Shown here one piece after another: positions 17,947 through 26,080 of a stretch of 64,000 nt of DNA. Position 1 is the first letter of the stretch. The number at the start of each line of letters is the position of its first letter. Both the position numbers and the translations under genes were made by a program. Origin of the DNA: Sphaerochaeta globosa str. Buddy (GTDB lineage Bacteria; Spirochaetota; Spirochaetia; Sphaerochaetales; Sphaerochaetaceae); assembly GCF_000190435.1 (NCBI RefSeq), contig NC_015152.1, positions 2,920,458 to 2,984,457 of the forward strand, given 5' to 3'. Under the pieces are notes generated by a model. That model did not search any database. It was not told the DNA's origin and saw only the letters and a program-made list of their open reading frames with translations.

Positions 17947-19008
17947 ATGAGTCTGCTCCTTTCAGGCATCGACCCTAAGCTCATTACTCTAGCCCAGAAG
18001 ATTTTCGACCGCCAGTTCGAACTCGATTCCAAACTCGTCATCGAAATGGATGAACGGCGCAAGCAGCTGATGTTCCAGGACATCCTGTACAATTTCAGCT
18101 TTCTCACCACGGCGGTGAACCTGCAGGATGAGAAGATCTTTTCCAACTACGCCCTCTGGCTCTTCGAGTTGCTGTGTAATCTCATGAAGGACATCGACCG
18201 GGACCGCATCAAGGACCAGATGGTCGACCACTACCGCATCCTTTCATCCTGTGCCGATGAGCTTTACAAGGATGAGCAGGTCGATTTGGCAAAAAGCTAC
18301 TTGCAGAGGGCCATTGTCGTCACCGAGGATGCGGTGGACAACATCAAGGTGTCCGAACAGTTTCTGCAGGGTCGGCATGTGCCGATCAGGAAGGCCTACC
18401 TGAGTGCGTTGCTGCGCAGCGACACTGCGCAGGCGACCAAAATCATCCGTGATGCAGAGGCTGCCGGTATTCCCATCGAGGAGATTTACGAGGACATCAT
18501 CCGCATGACCATGCTCGAGGTCGGAGAGCTTTGGCACCAGAACAAGATTACCGTGGACAAGGAGCACTACTGCACCTCCACCACCCAGATGATTCTCTCC
18601 CTCTTCTACCCCGTCATTTTCAGCCAGCCATCCAAGGAGAAGAAGATAGTGACCTGCTGCGTGGGCAGTGAACTGCATGAGATGGGAGGCAGGATGGTCA
18701 GCGACCTCTTCGAATACCATGGATGGGAGAGCATTTTCCTCGGCTCGGCAGTTCCTGTTTCCTCCCTGTTGCATGCCATCGACGAACACCAGCCGAACCT
18801 TGTCGCCCTTTCGGTGACCATGCCCCAATACCTGGGACTCTGCCACGAAGCGGTACTTGCTATCAGAAAAGCTTACCCCGCCATCCTGCTCGCAGTCGGG
18901 GGAAGAGCGTTCCAAACGAGTAATAAAATCTATGAGCGGTGGCCGGTGGACATCTATACCGACCTTGCCACCGACCTGATCAGCTGGGCCGAAAAGGCGG
19001 TTAGGTAG
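17947..19008 (+). CDS. Cobalamin-binding protein with CarH-type photoreceptor motifs, no DNA-binding domain
   Basis: A 353-residue protein. Residues about 1-135 are helical and of unknown type. Residues 145-225 match the B12-binding four-helix cap, and 233-350 the B12-binding Rossmann domain. The cap has the W-x9-EH signature of AdoCbl photoreceptors (W196, E206, H207). His197 directly follows the Trp, as does the residue that ligates cobalt after illumination in Thermus CarH. The lower-ligand motif is E-x-H-x-x-G (H244), with Glu replacing the usual Asp. Unlike CarH there is no MerR-type helix-turn-helix. The diguanylate cyclase gene starts 1 nt after its stop, so this probably passes a light or B12 signal to c-di-GMP. 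GGAGG precedes the ATG by 7 nt. Confidence 0.85.
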   Translation: MSLLLSGIDPKLITLAQKIFDRQFELDSKLVIEMDERRKQLMFQDILYNFSFLTTAVNLQDEKIFSNYALWLFELLCNLMKDIDRDRIKDQMVDHYRILSSCADELYKDEQVDLAKSYLQRAIVVTEDAVDNIKVSEQFLQGRHVPIRKAYLSALLRSDTAQATKIIRDAEAAGIPIEEIYEDIIRMTMLEVGELWHQNKITVDKEHYCTSTTQMILSLFYPVIFSQPSKEKKIVTCCVGSELHEMGGRMVSDLFEYHGWESIFLGSAVPVSSLLHAIDEHQPNLVALSVTMPQYLGLCHEAVLAIRKAYPAILLAVGGRAFQTSNKIYERWPVDIYTDLATDLISWAEKAVR

Positions 19009-19009
19009 G

Positions 19010-20044
19010 GTGAGCAACTCCTTTTTTGTCCGTACCACACCACAAGGCCTTGTCCAGGAAGCCTATTGGTCAGACCCCGTCTCTCTGGCGATTCCCTATA
19101 AAACAACGCTTTCGGAGCTGTTTGAAGAGGAAAGTCGTAAAATTTTTGAGCAAACCTTTACCAAAGCGCTCCTAGAAAAACACAAGGTATTCTGCTCGCA
19201 TGTCACCATCATTGAACAACAGCTGGAGCTTTGCTTCTTCATTCTCAGCCTTGAGCAGGATGTCTGGGTACTGGGGGTCGATTACCTGATGCAGCTTCCT
19301 CCTGATTTGCAGGAATTTCAGAAAGCCTTGCTTTTCAAGATGATCGAGCAGGTAGCCTCGATGCATGCCCGCTACTCCTTGCACAACTCCCAAGTGGTCT
19401 ACAGCCACTTTGAGCAGATTCAGAAACTGAACAACCAGCTGGTGAACACCCAGCGTGAACTACAGCGTGCAAACAAGAAACTTGAGGCGCTGAATCTCGA
19501 TCTGAACAACCGCCTCGTCAAGGACCCCCTCACCGGCTTGGTCAGCCGCTATCAATACCGTTCGGAGATGCAGAGCGTCATCAATGCACACCCCCAAGCT
19601 CTCGGTCTGTTCGCTTTCATCGACATCGATGCCTTCAAACAAATCAACGACACCTATGGGCACGCTGTCGGTGACGAGTATTTGGTTGCCTTTGCAAAAC
19701 GCCTTGCATCCCTTCCATTCGAGAAATCCACTATTGCCATGCGCATCGCAGGCGACGAGTTCGGTCTCTATATGCACGAACTTGCATCCGTCGATGATGA
19801 AATCTTCTCATCACTTTACCGGAAGTTTGAAGTATATGTCACCGAGCGTCCACTCTCCACGTCCATAGGGGAGCTTGCAATCAGCTGCAGCGTCGGGTTT
19901 GCCGTCTATAACCGTGATACAACCAACCTGTTCGAGCTGATCGAGTATGCCGACTGGGCCATGTATCAGGCCAAACGCGGCGGGAAGCACGGATACCGGG
20001 TATTTGACAAGCTGCTGTACGACCAGCGATATTCCGAGCAGTAA
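19010..20044 (+). CDS. Diguanylate cyclase (GGDEF domain) with N-terminal sensor and coiled coil
   Basis: A 344-residue cytoplasmic protein. Residues about 1-95 look PAS-like (weak), 130-168 form a heptad-rich coiled coil, and 170-335 are a GGDEF domain (DPLTGLVSRYQY, FIDIDAFKQINDTYGH). The active-site motif is AGDEF (247-251), a variant found in active enzymes. Metal-binding Asp is in DIDAF. No RxxD inhibitory site occurs at the usual place just before AGDEF, so product inhibition may be absent. It starts at a GTG 1 nt after the B12-protein stop, implying coupled translation and a joint signalling function. I expect c-di-GMP synthesis controlled by the partner. Confidence 0.9.
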   Translation: MSNSFFVRTTPQGLVQEAYWSDPVSLAIPYKTTLSELFEEESRKIFEQTFTKALLEKHKVFCSHVTIIEQQLELCFFILSLEQDVWVLGVDYLMQLPPDLQEFQKALLFKMIEQVASMHARYSLHNSQVVYSHFEQIQKLNNQLVNTQRELQRANKKLEALNLDLNNRLVKDPLTGLVSRYQYRSEMQSVINAHPQALGLFAFIDIDAFKQINDTYGHAVGDEYLVAFAKRLASLPFEKSTIAMRIAGDEFGLYMHELASVDDEIFSSLYRKFEVYVTERPLSTSIGELAISCSVGFAVYNRDTTNLFELIEYADWAMYQAKRGGKHGYRVFDKLLYDQRYSEQ

Positions 20045-20061
20045 AAAAAATTGGCTGCCTC

Positions 20062-20092
20062 TTGACCCTCACGTTACGTCAGGGTGTATAGC
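20062..20092 (+). promoter_or_regulatory. MerR-type promoter/operator of the TipA-like regulator gene
   Basis: TTGACC (20062-20067) and TATAGC (20087-20092) are separated by 19 bp, the overlong spacing typical of MerR-family promoters. The spacer region contains a near-perfect dyad, ACCCT-n-ACGTTACGT-n-AGGGT (20065-20085). The ATG is 20 nt after the -10. This indicates autoregulation by the TipA-like protein. Confidence 0.85.
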
Positions 20093-20111
20093 CATATCAG
20101 GAGGTGCAAAC

Positions 20112-20861
20112 ATGGACTACACCATAGGAGAAGTCGCACAGCTTGCCTCGGTTTCCGAGCGTACGTTGCGCTATTACGACGAGCTGGGCCTTGTATGTCC
20201 CAAACGGGACAGGGGGCAGCTCTATCGGCTCTATTCGAAAGAAGATTTGAAACGACTGCAGACGGTTCTCTTCTATCGGGAGCTGGACTTCGACTTGGCA
20301 ACCATCAAGGCAATCATGGAAGATCCCGGGTTTTCCACCTTGCAGGCCTTGGAGGACCAGAGGAAGCGGTTGCTGGCAAGACGCAACCGCTTGGAGAGTC
20401 TGCTTCGCACCTTGGAAACAACCATCGCAGAACAGAGAGGAGAAAGAACCATGACAGACAAAGAACGATTTGAAGGATTAAAGAAAAATTTAATCGAGGA
20501 GAATGAGAAGAAGTTCGGAAAAGAGATTCGAGCGCGCTATGGAGAGGAGACGGTGGCCAAGTCGAATGCACAGATGATGGGTATGGATGAGAAGACCTAC
20601 AATGAGATGAACGAATTGGGCGCCCGGTTGTTGGAAAAGCTTGTCGAGGCGGAAAAAACGGGAGACGTTTACTCGCCCCTTGCCCGGGAGGTGGCCATGA
20701 TGCACAAGCAATGGCTTGCCTACACCTGGCCCTCCTACAACAAGGAGGCGCATGCAAATCTGGTTCGCATGTACGTCGACGATGAGCGTTTCAACGCCTA
20801 CTATCTCGGAAAGGCAGCCTTCCTGCGTGATGCAGTGCTGGCTTATCTGAATGAGGAATAA
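20112..20861 (+). CDS. MerR family regulator with TipAS antibiotic-recognition domain
   Basis: A 249-residue TipAL-like regulator. The N-terminal MerR domain (YTIGEVAQLASVSERTLRYYDELGL) is followed by a dimerisation helix to about residue 115. The C-terminal TipAS domain (about 120-249) has the typical MMHKQWLAYTWPSYNKEAHANLVRMYVDDERF. In Streptomyces TipAL this domain binds thiopeptides; here the ligand is unknown. ATG 20112, with AGGAGG 6 nt upstream, is preferred over an upstream in-frame start within the preceding gene. The 19-bp-spacer promoter with a dyad just upstream suggests it activates itself. No transporter or resistance gene is directly linked. Confidence 0.9.
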   Translation: MDYTIGEVAQLASVSERTLRYYDELGLVCPKRDRGQLYRLYSKEDLKRLQTVLFYRELDFDLATIKAIMEDPGFSTLQALEDQRKRLLARRNRLESLLRTLETTIAEQRGERTMTDKERFEGLKKNLIEENEKKFGKEIRARYGEETVAKSNAQMMGMDEKTYNEMNELGARLLEKLVEAEKTGDVYSPLAREVAMMHKQWLAYTWPSYNKEAHANLVRMYVDDERFNAYYLGKAAFLRDAVLAYLNEE

Positions 20862-20880
20862 GGAAAAATAGTTCAGCCAC

Positions 20881-22746
20881 TCAGCCCTCTGAATTGGAGG
20901 GCTTTTCTTCATCTCGTACAGCGTAGGTCTTGATGAAAGCTTCGGTTGGAGAACCATAGACCGATAAGAAACCGTCGAAAACACTCTGCCGCTCGGCAAT
21001 CAATTGCTCAGCAACACGATTGCTGATGTTCTGTGGCGTGATGAGCAATACCATCTCCCTCTCGGGCTGCAATTCCAAGTTGATGAAGGGAATTCTTGCT
21101 GCTCTCTCTTCAGCACTGCCTCTTCCATGCAGGATGGTGGCACCGGCTGCTCCATGTTTTCGGGCAAGGTCGACTACCTCGGCGGCAAAACCGCGATTGA
21201 CAACCACGAGGATGCATGTGTGGTCAACAGCTTTTTCTTCTGAAGCGGCTGCCATCTTCACCATGGGTATTTCTTGCGCACCATGCCTGGTTTTCTTTTG
21301 CCTGAATATTGTTCCTAACAGCATGATGGAAAAAACTGGAGCCATGGCAACCATGGCAATGACGCCGAATCCATCCACCAACACGTTTGCTGTCGGGATG
21401 GCCGAGGCGGCTCCTTGTGCAAAGGCCAGAACGAAGGTTGCCATCATCGGACCGGAAGCAACCCCTCCTGCATCAAATGCGATGCCGACAAACACGGGAT
21501 TGCACCAAAACGACAAGAACAAAGCGAAAGCAAAACCCGGGAGCAGGAAATACCATAACTTCACTTCAGGAACAGTGATGCGAACCATGGAGAGTGAAAT
21601 AGCGATGGCTGCACCCAAAGAGAGTGTCAGACGGATGAGTCCGAGAGGTATGGTACCTCCAGTGACTTCCTCGATCTGTACGCCCAGGACATGCACTGCC
21701 GGCTCCATGAGGACGACGATCAGGCCGAAGAGGAATCCTACTGCTATAAGGAGTCTCGTATCCATCGAGGCGATCTGCATACCAATCACCCTGCCCATAT
21801 CCATGAAGCCTGCGTGTACACCGGATAGAAACAACACTAGACCGATAAGTACAAGCAATAGGCCTTTGATAATCCCAAGGATTTCCTTTCGCTTCAGTTT
21901 AAATTTGAATCCGTTGTACACAAAAAACAAGAGCGTGATCGGCAGGAGCGCGATCAGGGACTCCCTTAATGTTGCAGGAATACTTTCCAGAATCGGAGCG
22001 ATTACCCCGACGGAAGGAATAAACACACTGGCCTCACCTTGAATGGTATGCTGCCCGGTGATGAAAGAGATGCACATGACTGCGAGGATGGGTCCGGCAC
22101 TCATGATGCCAACCAAGCCAAATGAGTTTTCCTCGGCATGCCTGCCGCCTTTCGCCTGGGATAGCCCAAGTGTTAAAGCCAGTACGAAAGGAGTCGTCAA
22201 AGCTCCAGTGGTTGCTCCTGAAGCATCGAACGATATTGCAAGAAACTCCTCAGAAACTAGAAAGCCCAGTACAAGAATGACCAAGTAGGTCATCAGCAGG
22301 AAGATATTGATCGATGGCTTATCCCTGAGCAGGCGGAGAATGCCCAGTGAAATCAGCAGGCCCACCCCGCCTGACACCATATATACAATGAGCCTGCTTG
22401 AGAGGGTATGGCCCGACGCTTCCTCAATTTGTGAACCCAGGATCAAAAGATCAGGCTCGGCAACCGTAATGAGAAATCCCAACAAAAAACTTAAAATCAC
22501 CACCCCTAGGAAGGTTTTGGAAGTAGCAACCTCATTGGACATGTACACGCCGATGGGGTGCATGGATAGGTCGATTCCCCATAAGAAAAGAGCAAGCCCC
22601 ACCAAGAGCATCGTACTTCCAACCAAGAAGCGAATAAACATATCCGTTTCCACTTCTATGATGGTAAAACATAATGCCACCACAACCAGCACGAGAGGGA
22701 CCAGTGATTGCAGGACTTCCTTGACTTTACCATAGAGAAGATTCAT
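20881..22746 (-). CDS. DUF1538 membrane protein with C-terminal P-II-like domain
   Basis: A 621-residue protein. Two homologous membrane halves each carry the same two motifs: E-P-x4-L-G-x-Q-I-E-E (97-109 and 348-360) and F-D-A-x-G-x6-T-F/P-V-L-A (173-190 and 424-442). These internal repeats are typical of DUF1538 and look like a duplicated transporter fold with paired half-helices. Residues about 508-607 form a P-II-like domain (VVVNRGFAAEVVDLARKHGA, then ATILHGRGSAE) without a uridylylation Tyr loop. It overlaps the preceding P-II gene (ATGA). The substrate is unknown; I infer an ion or small-solute transporter gated by the P-II-like parts. It converges with the TipA-like gene. Confidence 0.82.
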   Translation of the reverse strand: MNLLYGKVKEVLQSLVPLVLVVVALCFTIIEVETDMFIRFLVGSTMLLVGLALFLWGIDLSMHPIGVYMSNEVATSKTFLGVVILSFLLGFLITVAEPDLLILGSQIEEASGHTLSSRLIVYMVSGGVGLLISLGILRLLRDKPSINIFLLMTYLVILVLGFLVSEEFLAISFDASGATTGALTTPFVLALTLGLSQAKGGRHAEENSFGLVGIMSAGPILAVMCISFITGQHTIQGEASVFIPSVGVIAPILESIPATLRESLIALLPITLLFFVYNGFKFKLKRKEILGIIKGLLLVLIGLVLFLSGVHAGFMDMGRVIGMQIASMDTRLLIAVGFLFGLIVVLMEPAVHVLGVQIEEVTGGTIPLGLIRLTLSLGAAIAISLSMVRITVPEVKLWYFLLPGFAFALFLSFWCNPVFVGIAFDAGGVASGPMMATFVLAFAQGAASAIPTANVLVDGFGVIAMVAMAPVFSIMLLGTIFRQKKTRHGAQEIPMVKMAAASEEKAVDHTCILVVVNRGFAAEVVDLARKHGAAGATILHGRGSAEERAARIPFINLELQPEREMVLLITPQNISNRVAEQLIAERQSVFDGFLSVYGSPTEAFIKTYAVRDEEKPSNSEG

Positions 22747-23441
22747 GACCTGACTCCCCTCTGCTCTGCAACTCTGTTCTCAAATAAACCACTGGTCCTG
22801 AGAACCGGAAGGATGAAGAGAATTCCATTACCTGGGTTCGCCAGGCTCAGTGATTCGGTAATACTCTCTTTGATCGCCTGCAGCGTATCTTTTTTGGATA
22901 GGATGATCACAATATCCTTCTGTGGTTCTATGTTCAGAGAAAAAAAGAAGTCCTTTGGTATACCCGCCCCATGTCCATGCACAATGGTGCCACCTCTCGC
23001 ACCTGCTTTTCGTGCTGCGTACACGCATTCTACTCCCCTGCCCCGCTCCACAATAGTAAGAAGGGCAAAATAGTCATCCATAGGTTTTTGGCTGGGATCA
23101 GGCTTCTTTTCCACGGTATCCCAATTCTTGAATGGGATGGAGAATGCAATCCCCTTTCGTCGCTTATAAAATTTGAATGTTTGGAAGACCATCTCATGCA
23201 AGCCGACACACAGCTCATACCCTGCGCTGATGATCACAATTTCCTTGTGAGCTTGGGAAGGTCTGACTGTATTGAAGAATCTTGAGCGTGTGGTTCCTTC
23301 TGCGAGCAGAATGGTTCCCCCGATTGCTCCAAGCTCCTGGGCCTTTTGCAGCAGAATATTTGCCTTTCCTTTGTTGACAACAGCAAAAAATACGGTATCG
23401 ATGGTAAGCTCCCTTGCACCTGATGAATACTCATAACCCAT
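22743..23441 (-). CDS. Tandem P-II-like signalling protein
   Basis: A 232-residue protein made of two P-II-like halves (about 14-105 and 124-215). Each has the N-terminal strand, then V-N/E-x-G-x-G/A, A-x-x-x-G-A-x-G-G-T-I and a Gly-rich turn (LLAEG or VHGHG). The T-loop is short and lacks the modified Tyr of GlnB, so nucleotide or ion sensing is likelier than nitrogen signalling by uridylylation. Its stop overlaps the DUF1538 gene start. There is no ribosome site. TAGTAT (23453-23448) ends 6 nt before the ATG, so the mRNA may be leaderless. Confidence 0.8.
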   Translation of the reverse strand: MGYEYSSGARELTIDTVFFAVVNKGKANILLQKAQELGAIGGTILLAEGTTRSRFFNTVRPSQAHKEIVIISAGYELCVGLHEMVFQTFKFYKRRKGIAFSIPFKNWDTVEKKPDPSQKPMDDYFALLTIVERGRGVECVYAARKAGARGGTIVHGHGAGIPKDFFFSLNIEPQKDIVIILSKKDTLQAIKESITESLSLANPGNGILFILPVLRTSGLFENRVAEQRGVRS

Positions 23442-23574
23442 GTGTGTATACTATTGTTATACCATACTTTTCCTTGAATTCCCAAAAGATGTTCAAGCTC
23501 ATGCATACACTACGCCCAACCAATCCTGTTGAGGTTGGCAAAGTTGTTGCCCTCAGGATTCCAATGGAAATCGG

Positions 23575-23937
23575 TTATTGCTTCTCTTGCAAAAGGTTGA
23601 GTCGATACCCAATAATTATTGCAATCAGCTCCAAGGGCAGCGGAATTTCCAGCGGCAGCTGAATCGCCCCCTTGCTGGTGGGAAACCCTGCCAGTTCGGC
23701 CTTAAGCGCTTGTATTGTATCAGGCTCAGGGTAGAGTCCGATATGGCTCTTGAACGCTGCCATCTGGATGATGTTCCCACCTTCGGCAAGCCTGAAGGTG
23801 GGCATTCTCCACGAAATGCATTCGCTTACAGAAGGGACCATCCGATGCACCAATGCACGAATTGCTTGCAATCGTTGTTGCTTCTCGCCATCGAATTGCT
23901 TGATGTAGTCATCCACCTCTGTTGCATATTCATTCAT
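23575..23937 (-). CDS. DUF1801 (YdhG-like) domain protein
   Basis: A 120-residue protein of the DUF1801 family with typical segments VDDYIKQFDGEKQQRLQAIR, ISWRMPTF, AAFKSHIGLYP and TSKGAIQLP. The family includes Bacillus Fra (frataxin-like iron chaperone) and poorly characterised proteins. ATG 23937 is favoured over an in-frame ATG at 23970 because GGTGGAAG lies about 7 nt upstream. It starts 4 nt after the aldo/keto reductase stop and is probably co-transcribed with it. Function unknown. Confidence 0.8.
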   Translation of the reverse strand: MNEYATEVDDYIKQFDGEKQQRLQAIRALVHRMVPSVSECISWRMPTFRLAEGGNIIQMAAFKSHIGLYPEPDTIQALKAELAGFPTSKGAIQLPLEIPLPLELIAIIIGYRLNLLQEKQ

Positions 23938-23941
23938 TGTT

Positions 23942-24946
23942 TCACTTCCACCTTTTGCACAGTGCATCAATCTCCGAGAGCTCCTTATTGGTAAAGTCGG
24001 ACTTATTCTCTACAGCCTTCAGATTCACCTTCAGTTGCTCGGCACTGCTGGCGCCGATGAGCACGCTGGTGACCCGCTTGTCCACCAGAAGCCAGGAAAT
24101 TGCCATCTCTGACAAGTTCTGCCCACGTTCCCGGGCAATGGCGTTCAAACCGTTGAGAAGCTCCACCCGCTCCTTAGTAATCGTCTCAGGCTTGAGGAAA
24201 TAGCTTTTACTCGCCCGGGAGTCGGGGGGGATGCTGCCATCGAGGTAGCGGTTGGAGAGCAGGCCTTGGGCGAGCGGTGAGAAACAGATGGTTCCCGCCT
24301 CGCCTTTCATGCCATCCAACAGATGGTCGTCCTCGACCCATCGGTCGAGCATAGAGTAACGGACCTGATTGAGTACACAGGGACACCCCATCTCCTTGAG
24401 CAATGCCATGGCCTTAAGTGCATCGGTTCTATGGTAGTTGGAGATCCCTACATACAACGCCTTTCCCTGCCTGACCAACTGGGCGAGGGCTCCCATCGTC
24501 TCCTCAAGGGGCGTGTTGGGGTCGGGGCGGTGGTGGTAGAATATATCCACATACTCAAGCCCCATGCGCTTCAGGCTCGCATCACAACTGCTGATCAGGT
24601 ACTTGCGGCTGCCCCACTCCCCATAGGGACCGGGCCACATGTAATAGCCTGCCTTGGTGGAGATCAGCATTTCGTCGCGATAGGATCCAAACTGATCACA
24701 AAGCATCTTGCCGAACCGGGTTTCTGCACTTCCAGCAGGCGGGCCGTAGTTGTTGGCAAGGTCGAAATGGGTAATTCCCTGGTCGAATGCGGTGCCGATC
24801 ATCTGTCTGCACACAGCATCGTCCACTCCGTCTCCGAAGTTGTGCCAGAGGCCCAAGGAGAGAACGGGAAGTTTCAAACCGCTTTGTCCTGCGTAGCGGT
24901 ACTGCATTGCATCATATCGAGTCTGTGCTGCTGTATAGGTATTCAT
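23942..24946 (-). CDS. Aldo/keto reductase (L-glyceraldehyde 3-phosphate reductase-like)
   Basis: A 334-residue NADPH-dependent aldo/keto reductase similar to the YghZ/Gpr type. The catalytic tetrad is visible: Asp in HFDLANNYG with its Tyr, Lys in ISTKAGYYMWPGPYG, and His in FYHHRPD. The GPYGEWGSRKYL stretch after the Lys is characteristic of YghZ-like enzymes, which reduce methylglyoxal and L-glyceraldehyde 3-phosphate. No ribosome site precedes the start; TTGACC-16-TATAGT ends 6 nt before ATG 24946, so the transcript is probably leaderless. The gene diverges from a peptidase and is followed by a DUF1801 gene. Confidence 0.9.
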   Translation of the reverse strand: MNTYTAAQTRYDAMQYRYAGQSGLKLPVLSLGLWHNFGDGVDDAVCRQMIGTAFDQGITHFDLANNYGPPAGSAETRFGKMLCDQFGSYRDEMLISTKAGYYMWPGPYGEWGSRKYLISSCDASLKRMGLEYVDIFYHHRPDPNTPLEETMGALAQLVRQGKALYVGISNYHRTDALKAMALLKEMGCPCVLNQVRYSMLDRWVEDDHLLDGMKGEAGTICFSPLAQGLLSNRYLDGSIPPDSRASKSYFLKPETITKERVELLNGLNAIARERGQNLSEMAISWLLVDKRVTSVLIGASSAEQLKVNLKAVENKSDFTNKELSEIDALCKRWK

Positions 24947-24952
24947 AGTTAC

Positions 24953-25003
24953 ACTATACAACATCGATAGGTGTGGTCAAAGCAATTTTTCCTGTGCTAT
25001 AGT
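24953..25003. promoter_or_regulatory. Back-to-back promoters of two apparently leaderless genes
   Basis: Minus strand: TTGACC (24980-24975), 16 bp, TATAGT (24958-24953), then 6 nt to the reductase ATG. Plus strand: the same six bases read GGTCAA (24975-24980), 17 bp, TATAGT (24998-25003), then 6 nt to the peptidase ATG. The two -35 elements therefore coincide. The plus-strand -35 is a poor match. Confidence 0.65.
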
Positions 25004-25009
25004 CTGAGC

Positions 25010-26080
25010 ATGCAAACTCTCCTAGACACGTTTTTGGAACTGGTAGCGTTCGACTCCCCGTCCTTCGAGGAGCAACACATTGCGTTGTTGCTCGAGCATG
25101 CACTGCTTGAGGCGGGACTGAGTACCGACTATGACGAAGCGGGAAACCTCTACGCCTACCTGCCCGGAACAGGCCCCACCATCCTCTTCAACGCCCATAT
25201 GGACACCGTTGAGCTGGCCAGGGGTGCGAAGGCTGTCATCCAGGACGGTATCATCAGGACCGACGGAACAACCGCCCTCGGTGCCGATGATAAGGCCGCC
25301 CTCGCTGCCATCCTCTTCGCCTTGAGAACGATCAAGAATGAGAAGCGCGAGCATCCCAACTTGGTCATACTCTTCACTGTTGCCGAAGAGCAGGGACTCC
25401 TAGGTGCCAAACAACTACAAAAAGAGAAGCTTGGTGGTGTCCAGTACGGCTATACCTTCGATGCATCGCAGAGCGTAGGGTTAGCCATCACAGCCGCCCC
25501 ATCCTACGATAAGATCGAGGCTACCTTCCTCGGCAAGGGTGCCCATGCAGGATTCAAGCCTGAAAGCGGAATCAGTGCCATCCAGATGGCAAGTCTTGCG
25601 GTAAGTTCCATGCCGCTATTGCGCATAGACAGCGAAACCACCGCCAATGTAGGGTCCTTCCTTGCCCCGGGAGCAAAGAATATTGTCTGCGACAAGGCCC
25701 ATCTGGTTTTCGAAGCACGCAGCTTGGATAATGCCAAGCTCAAGAAACAGACAGACACCATGGTGCAAGCCCTCAAGGATGCTGCCCAAAGGTATGGCGG
25801 CCAGGTAACGATACAGCACGATCACCTCTATGAGGTCTATCACCATGCACAAGACAGCACCGTGCTGGCAACGTTCAAAAGCGCCTGCACGAAGCTTGGC
25901 CTTCCGTACCGCGAGGAACCCACCTTGGGAGGAAGCGATGCCAACATCCTCAACGAACTGGGCATTCCCACCTTGGTGTGCGGCATCGGCTATGAAGAAG
26001 CTCATACTACACGTGAGTATATTCCCATCAGTGAATTACAGCGTCTGGGCGCCTTGGTATTGGAGTTGGCTAGGCTATGA
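25010..26080 (+). CDS. M20 family metallopeptidase, peptidase T-like
   Basis: A 356-residue di-zinc peptidase. Metal and catalytic residues are visible: His and Asp in FNAHMDTVE (about 62-70), the bridging Asp in LGADDKAAL, the catalytic Glu pair in TVAEEQG, an Asp in YTFDAS and a late His in YEEAHTTREY. A lid/dimerisation domain lies between. The pattern resembles peptidase T (tripeptide aminopeptidase) and YqjE-like proteins. No ribosome site is present and TATAGT ends 6 nt before the ATG. Its stop overlaps the next gene's start (ATGA). Confidence 0.9.
   Translation: MQTLLDTFLELVAFDSPSFEEQHIALLLEHALLEAGLSTDYDEAGNLYAYLPGTGPTILFNAHMDTVELARGAKAVIQDGIIRTDGTTALGADDKAALAAILFALRTIKNEKREHPNLVILFTVAEEQGLLGAKQLQKEKLGGVQYGYTFDASQSVGLAITAAPSYDKIEATFLGKGAHAGFKPESGISAIQMASLAVSSMPLLRIDSETTANVGSFLAPGAKNIVCDKAHLVFEARSLDNAKLKKQTDTMVQALKDAAQRYGGQVTIQHDHLYEVYHHAQDSTVLATFKSACTKLGLPYREEPTLGGSDANILNELGIPTLVCGIGYEEAHTTREYIPISELQRLGALVLELARL

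Noticed and set aside
21020-22042. 340-codon plus-strand open frame opposite the DUF1538 gene
   Set aside because: Met-, Pro- and Thr-rich translation without domain signals, typical of the complement of a hydrophobic membrane gene.
23533-23564. Terminator after the DUF1801 gene
   Set aside because: AATCCTG/CAGGATT arms can pair, but the stem has a bulge, a long loop and no T-run on the minus strand.
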